A stretch of 24,429 bases of DNA from Tritrichomonas musculus. Taxonomy: Eukaryota; Parabasalia; Tritrichomonadida; Tritrichomonadidae. The notes under the pieces were generated by a model, which worked only from the letters and a program-made list of their open reading frames with translations, was not told the DNA's origin and ran no database searches. Both the position numbers and the translations under genes were made by a program. Where the stretch lies: NCBI GenBank assembly GCA_039105265.1, contig JAPFFF010000369.1, positions 1 to 24,429 of the forward strand, written 5' to 3'. Shown here piece after piece: positions 19,528 through 24,429 of this stretch (its first letter is position 1; each line of letters begins with the position of its first letter).

Positions 19528-20151
19528 TCAAAATTGAGAGAGGGGGTAAACAAAAATGTAACTATAATATTGTGAATTATTTTTTCTTTATTTATTTGTA
19601 TTTATGCATTCTTTATAGTAATTTATAAGTTGAGATTCAAAATGGTGATAAAGCGTTGTTTGCTTGTTTATCTTTTGTGACAAAAGCGATGTGGTTGAAA
19701 ATGTAAAACCAATGCATTCAATTGACAAGAAAAAAATTTTTTTTTTCAAATACTTCACTTTTTATATGAATTGGTAAATAATAATACGTTTAATGGTCAT
19801 TTAACTTTTTATATTAGCTTTTTGAATGATTTATATTTGTTTATTGATTTGTTAAATGACAAATTTCAAAGGGAGGTTTTGTTTTGAAATAATTTTATCT
19901 TTATAAAAATAAATAATAAGATATAAATTAAAGAACAAATTAAACATTATGTTTATTATATAAAAGAAATATATAAAATTAAAAACATTTTGAAAGTTTT
20001 CGAAGTATGATTATCAACGATCATCAAAAATAGGTTATCTGATAAAAGTCAATAAATATAATGATACGAGCAGATGAAATGCGTTATATAAAATTCGGTT
20101 TAATTATGCTTTACTCATTGAAGTTTTTCATATTAGAAAAAAGTTATTTGA

Positions 20152-20589
20152 TCAGGGCCATTCCCACCAAAAATCAAGACCGAAATCAGAACCTGAGTCC
20201 AGTTCAATATTCGCGAAATTACAATCGTGATCATCAAGGAGAATCAATTGATCTTGTTCCATCTCTGTGTTGTTGTTAGTAGTAGTAGCAGCAGCAGCAT
20301 TGGTGGTGTTTGTAGTGGTGATTATGGTGAAATTTTCATTGTAGTTGTTGTTGTTATTATTAGTGTTTTGTGGTAGTGGCAGCAGTAGTGGTGGCGGTGG
20401 CGGTGGTGGTGGTGGTGGTTGGTTGTAGTTTTTCAATTCTAAAACAAGTTTTTTCATGTTCCGACGTTTTTGCTTTTTGAATTTATGCACATGCTTTTCT
20501 TTCTCGTCGAGTCGATAAAGTATTGGTGGACAATTTGGATCAATTCCAGAAATCATTATTCCTTTCCACTTGCTATTCTTGGGATGCAT
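20152..20589 (-). CDS. 145-aa transcription-factor-like protein, array copy 9
   Basis: Identical protein to the reference copy. The upstream minisatellite (20741-21039) has 13 copies in the same order as that of the gene at 14495-14932, and the unit shares the variant A (21217) and the altered TTA-tract edge with that unit. These shared changes mark the two units, three apart, as recent copies of each other. Confidence 0.58.
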   Translation of the reverse strand: MHPKNSKWKGIMISGIDPNCPPILYRLDEKEKHVHKFKKQKRRNMKKLVLELKNYNQPPPPPPPPPPLLLPLPQNTNNNNNNYNENFTIITTTNTTNAAAATTTNNNTEMEQDQLILLDDHDCNFANIELDSGSDFGLDFWWEWP

Positions 20590-20677
20590 TATAAATAAAT
20601 GAAGTCAGCATAAACGGGTTAAATAAAAATTCAATATAAGATTATCACTTAACTTTGTTTTAAAAAAAAAATATCCA

Positions 20678-20687
20678 GTTTTATATA
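20678..20687 (-). promoter_or_regulatory. Putative TATA box
   Basis: TATATAAAAC on the minus strand, upstream of the gene starting at 20589. Confidence 0.45.
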
Positions 20688-20740
20688 GATTTAAACAAAA
20701 AAAAATTCATTATCTAAATTAATAACTAAATACATACACT

Positions 20741-21039
20741 TTGTTTAATCGGATGCATGCGCCTCGTTTAATCGGATGCATGCACCTCGTTCAATCGGAT
20801 TCATTCATCTCGTTCAATCGGATTCATTCATCTCGTTTAATCGGATGCATGCACCTCGTTTAATCGGATGCATGCACCTCGTTTAATCGGATGCATGCAC
20901 CTCGTTCAATCGGATTCATTCATCTCGTTTAATCGGATGCATGCACCTTGTTTAATCGGATTCATTCATCTCGTTTAATCGGATTCATTCATCTCGTTCA
21001 ATCGGATGCATGCACCTCGTTTAATCGGATGCATGCACA
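20741..21039 (-). repeat. 23-bp promoter minisatellite, 13 copies
   Basis: Same 13-copy order as at 15084-15382. Confidence 0.95.
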
Positions 21040-21389
21040 TTATTTTCCTCATTTATACCAATATTTATTTTTAAAATATTATTTTGTTAATTTATAAAAC
21101 ATTACTATCTATTTATATTTGTTTATTTATTTGTAATAAACTACTACTTATGCATTGAGTCATAACACTACTACTTCTTTGAACAATCAACCACAACTGC
21201 ATTGCCTTATAAACTGACACTGCTTCTCTCAATCTAATTACACTCATCATTACAATAATTAAACCTCATAATTATTATCATTAACAAAAGAATGTTTAGC
21301 AGTTTTCTTAAATCATACTTTTCATGTACTTATGACTTTCGTGTTTCCCAACAGTTTGAAAAGCTGAGAGGGTAAAAAAAAGTATGAGT

Positions 21390-21428
<39 letters not shown>

Positions 21429-22052
21429 TCAAAATTGAGAGAGGGGGTAAACAAAAATGTAACTATAATATTGTGAATTATTTTTTCTTTATTTATTTGT
21501 ATTTATGCATTCTTTATAGTAATTTATAAGTTGAGATTCAAAATGGTGATAAAGCGTTGTTTGCTTGTTTATCTTTTGTGACAAAAGCGATGTGGTTGAA
21601 AATGTAAAACCAATGCATTCAATTGACAAGAAAAAAATTTTTTTTTTCAAATACTTCACTTTTTATATGAATTGGTAAATAATAATACGTTTAATGGTCA
21701 TTTAACTTTTTATATTAGCTTTTTGAATGATTTATATTTGTTTATTGATTTGTTAAATGACAAATTTCAAAGGGAGGTTTTGTTTTGAAATAATTTTATC
21801 TTTATAAAAATAAATAATAAGATATAAATTAAAGAACAAATTAAACATTATGTTTATTATATAAAAGAAATATATAAAATTAAAAACATTTTGAAAGTTT
21901 TCGAAGTATGATTATCAACGATCATCAAAAATAGGTTATCTGATAAAAGTCAATAAATATAATGATACGAGCAGATGAAATGCGTTATATAAAATTCGGT
22001 TTAATTATGCTTTACTCATTGAAGTTTTTCATATTAGAAAAAAGTTATTTGA

Positions 22053-22490
22053 TCAGGGCCATTCCCACCAAAAATCAAGACCGAAATCAGAACCTGAGTC
22101 CAGTTCAATATTCGCGAAATTACAATCGTGATCATCAAGGAGAATCAATTGATCTTGTTCCATCTCTGTGTTGTTGTTAGTAGTAGTAGCAGCAGCAGCA
22201 TTGGTGGTGTTTGTAGTGGTGATTATGGTGAAATTTTCATTGTAGTTGTTGTTGTTATTATTAGTGTTTTGTGGTAGTGGCAGCAGTAGTGGTGGCGGTG
22301 GCGGTGGTGGTGGTGGTGGTTGGTTGTAGTTTTTCAATTCTAAAACAAGTTTTTTCATGTTCCGACGTTTTTGCTTTTTGAATTTATGCACATGCTTTTC
22401 TTTCTCGTCGAGTCGATAAAGTATTGGTGGACAATTTGGATCAATTCCAGAAATCATTATTCCTTTCCACTTGCTATTCTTGGGATGCAT
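22053..22490 (-). CDS. 145-aa transcription-factor-like protein, array copy 10
   Basis: Identical protein to the reference copy, in a common-type unit: TATA-like site 22579-22588, 12-copy minisatellite 22642-22917, and C at the diagnostic upstream site. No unusual feature is seen in this copy. Confidence 0.58.
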   Translation of the reverse strand: MHPKNSKWKGIMISGIDPNCPPILYRLDEKEKHVHKFKKQKRRNMKKLVLELKNYNQPPPPPPPPPPLLLPLPQNTNNNNNNYNENFTIITTTNTTNAAAATTTNNNTEMEQDQLILLDDHDCNFANIELDSGSDFGLDFWWEWP

Positions 22491-22578
22491 TATAAATAAA
22501 TGAAGTCAGCATAAACGGGTTAAATAAAAATTCAATATAAGATTATCACTTAACTTTGTTTTAAAAAAAAAATATCCA

Positions 22579-22588
22579 GTTTTATATA
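22579..22588 (-). promoter_or_regulatory. Putative TATA box
   Basis: TATATAAAAC on the minus strand, upstream of the gene starting at 22490. Confidence 0.45.
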
Positions 22589-22641
22589 GATTTAAACAAA
22601 AAAAAATTCATTATCTAAATTAATAACTAAATACATACACT

Positions 22642-22917
22642 TTGTTTAATCGGATGCATGCGCCTCGTTTAATCGGATGCATGCACCTCGTTCAATCGGA
22701 TTCATTCATCTCGTTCAATCGGATTCATTCATCTCGTTTAATCGGATGCATGCACCTCGTTTAATCGGATGCATGCACCTCGTTCAATCGGATTCATTCA
22801 TCTCGTTTAATCGGATGCATGCACCTTGTTTAATCGGATTCATTCATCTCGTTTAATCGGATTCATTCATCTCGTTCAATCGGATGCATGCACCTCGTTT
22901 AATCGGATGCATGCACA
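22642..22917 (-). repeat. 23-bp promoter minisatellite, 12 copies
   Basis: Common copy order, upstream of the gene starting at 22490. Confidence 0.95.
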
Positions 22918-23273
22918 TTATTTTCCTCATTTATACCAATATTTATTTTTAAAATATTATTTTGTTAATTTATAAAACATTACTATCTATTTATATTTGT
23001 TTATTTATTTGTAATAAACTACTACTTATGCATTGAGTCATAACACTACTACTTCTTTGAACAATCAACCACAACTGCATTGCCTTATAAACTGCCACTG
23101 CTTCTCTCAATCTAATTACACTCATCATTACAATAATTAAACCTCATAATTATTATCATTAACAAAAGAATGTTTAGCAGTTTTCTTAAATCATACTTTT
23201 CATGTACTTATGACTTTCGTGTTTCCCAACAGTTTGAAAAGCTGAGAGGGTAAAAAAAAGTATGAGTTATTTA

Positions 23274-23306
<33 letters not shown>

Positions 23307-23930
23307 TCAAAATTGAGAGAGGGGGTAAACAAAAATGTAACTATAATATTGTGAATTATTTTTTCTTTATTTATTTGTATTTATGCATTCTTTATAGTAA
23401 TTTATAAGTTGAGATTCAAAATGGTGATAAAGCGTTGTTTGCTTGTTTATCTTTTGTGACAAAAGCGATGTGGTTGAAAATGTAAAACCAATGCATTCAA
23501 TTGACAAGAAAAAAATTTTTTTTTTCAAATACTTCACTTTTTATATGAATTGGTAAATAATAATACGTTTAATGGTCATTTAACTTTTTATATTAGCTTT
23601 TTGAATGATTTATATTTGTTTATTGATTTGTTAAATGACAAATTTCAAAGGGAGGTTTTGTTTTGAAATAATTTTATCTTTATAAAAATAAATAATAAGA
23701 TATAAATTAAAGAACAAATTAAACATTATGTTTATTATATAAAAGAAATATATAAAATTAAAAACATTTTGAAAGTTTTCGAAGTATGATTATCAACGAT
23801 CATCAAAAATAGGTTATCTGATAAAAGTCAATAAATATAATGATACGAGCAGATGAAATGCGTTATATAAAATTCGGTTTAATTATGCTTTACTCATTGA
23901 AGTTTTTCATATTAGAAAAAAGTTATTTGA

Positions 23931-24368
23931 TCAGGGCCATTCCCACCAAAAATCAAGACCGAAATCAGAACCTGAGTCCAGTTCAATATTCGCGAAATTA
24001 CAATCGTGATCATCAAGGAGAATCAATTGATCTTGTTCCATCTCTGTGTTGTTGTTAGTAGTAGTAGCAGCAGCAGCATTGGTGGTGTTTGTAGTGGTGA
24101 TTATGGTGAAATTTTCATTGTAGTTGTTGTTGTTATTATTAGTGTTTTGTGGTAGTGGCAGCAGTAGTGGTGGCGGTGGCGGTGGTGGTGGTGGTGGTTG
24201 GTTGTAGTTTTTCAATTCTAAAACAAGTTTTTTCATGTTCCGACGTTTTTGCTTTTTGAATTTATGCACATGCTTTTCTTTCTCGTCGAGTCGATAAAGT
24301 ATTGGTGGACAATTTGGATCAATTCCAGAAATCATTATTCCTTTCCACTTGCTATTCTTGGGATGCAT
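23931..24368 (-). CDS. 145-aa transcription-factor-like protein, array copy 11
   Basis: The coding region is complete and identical to the reference copy. Only 61 bp upstream of the start lie inside the window, so the TATA box and minisatellite expected for this copy are off the right edge. The array clearly continues beyond the window. Confidence 0.58.
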   Translation of the reverse strand: MHPKNSKWKGIMISGIDPNCPPILYRLDEKEKHVHKFKKQKRRNMKKLVLELKNYNQPPPPPPPPPPLLLPLPQNTNNNNNNYNENFTIITTTNTTNAAAATTTNNNTEMEQDQLILLDDHDCNFANIELDSGSDFGLDFWWEWP

Positions 24369-24429
24369 TATAAATAAATGAAGTCAGCATAAACGGGTTA
24401 AATAAAAATTCAATATAAGATTATCACTT

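Larger units (their letters stand above)
18274..20151. repeat. Array unit 7 (1878 bp, rearranged minisatellite)
   Basis: Standard length hides a compensated change: one minisatellite copy lost by fusion of copies 2 and 3, one gained in the middle. The diagnostic site is C. The spacer 19139-20151 holds no recognised gene. Confidence 0.95.
20152..22052. repeat. Array unit 8 (1901 bp, 13-copy minisatellite, A variant)
   Basis: Shares all recognised variants with unit 5: 13 minisatellite copies, A at 21217, altered TTA edge. The spacer 21040-22052 holds no recognised gene. Confidence 0.95.
22053..23930. repeat. Array unit 9 (1878 bp, common type)
   Basis: Matches unit 1 in all features checked, with C at the diagnostic site. 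The spacer 22918-23930 is AT-rich with a TTA tract and no recognised gene. A further partial unit begins at 23931 and runs off the window. Confidence 0.95.
1..24429. repeat. Tandem array (macrosatellite) of ~1.88-kb gene-bearing units
   Basis: The same sequence recurs head to tail across the window. Successive copies of the minus-strand start codon lie at 302, 2174, 4052, 5918, 7796, 14932, 16833, 18711, 20589, 22490 and 24368. The spacings are 1872, 1878, 1866, 1878, 7136, 1901, 1878, 1878, 1901 and 1878 bp. The 7136-bp interval is 1878 plus the 5258-bp insertion. Other length changes are explained by simple events: -6 bp in a TTA microsatellite, -12 bp in a proline-codon tract, and +23 bp as one extra minisatellite copy. 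Very few substitutions separate copies, so the array is young or is kept uniform by unequal exchange or gene conversion. Both ends of the array lie outside the window. Confidence 0.97.

Noticed and set aside
1-24429. rDNA-type array or centromere/telomere repeat
   Set aside because: No rRNA-like conserved sequence, no TTAGGG-type repeats, and the unit holds an intact protein frame. A centromeric location cannot be tested from the sequence.

Overview
The window is eukaryotic, very AT-rich DNA made almost entirely of one tandem array. About 1.88 kb of sequence repeats head to tail through the whole window (ten full periods; eleven gene copies, the first cut by the window edge), and the copies are nearly identical base for base. 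One copy is split by a 5,258-bp insertion at 8989-14246. No rRNA, tRNA, bacterial operon or ribosome-binding-site signature was seen. AT richness, poly-Asn/Thr/Pro protein tracts, a TATA box, and a Helitron all point to a eukaryote. An AT-rich early-diverging fungus such as a Glomeromycotina/Mucoromycota species would fit, but this is inference with low confidence.

Each repeat unit, read on the minus strand, has the same layout. (1) Far upstream lies about 1 kb of AT-rich sequence holding a (TTA)n microsatellite. (2) Then comes a 23-bp minisatellite of 12-13 copies in two alternating subtypes, about 150-430 bp upstream of the start codon. (3) A TATA box follows about 90-98 bp upstream of the ATG. 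(4) Last is an intact 145-codon gene. Its product is unrecognised but looks like a small nuclear or transcription-factor-type protein: a basic N-terminal segment with NLS-like clusters, a Pro10 tract, an Asn/Thr-rich linker, and an acidic, aromatic tail ending FWWEWP. A weak resemblance of residues 24-43 to the end of an HMG box is noted but not claimed as a homology.

The insertion has the marks of a non-autonomous Helitron. It begins 5'-TC and ends in a 12-bp-stem hairpin followed 10 nt later by CTTG (a variant of the usual CTRR). It sits between host A and T with no target-site duplication, and the uninterrupted sister units give the exact empty site (7136 - 5258 = 1878 bp). It carries no Rep/helicase. 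About 93% of it is a palindromic satellite: a 122-bp dimer of two 61-bp halves, each a 38-bp imperfect palindrome plus a 23-bp AT-rich spacer, about 36 dimers, followed by four copies of a diverged 123-bp relative.

The sharing of point variants, minisatellite copy changes and microsatellite lengths among units records recent amplification or concerted evolution, and the Helitron landed in a single unit after the array existed. The most interesting possibilities are the promoter minisatellite embedded in an amplified transcription-factor-like gene and the large palindromic satellite carried inside a Helitron.
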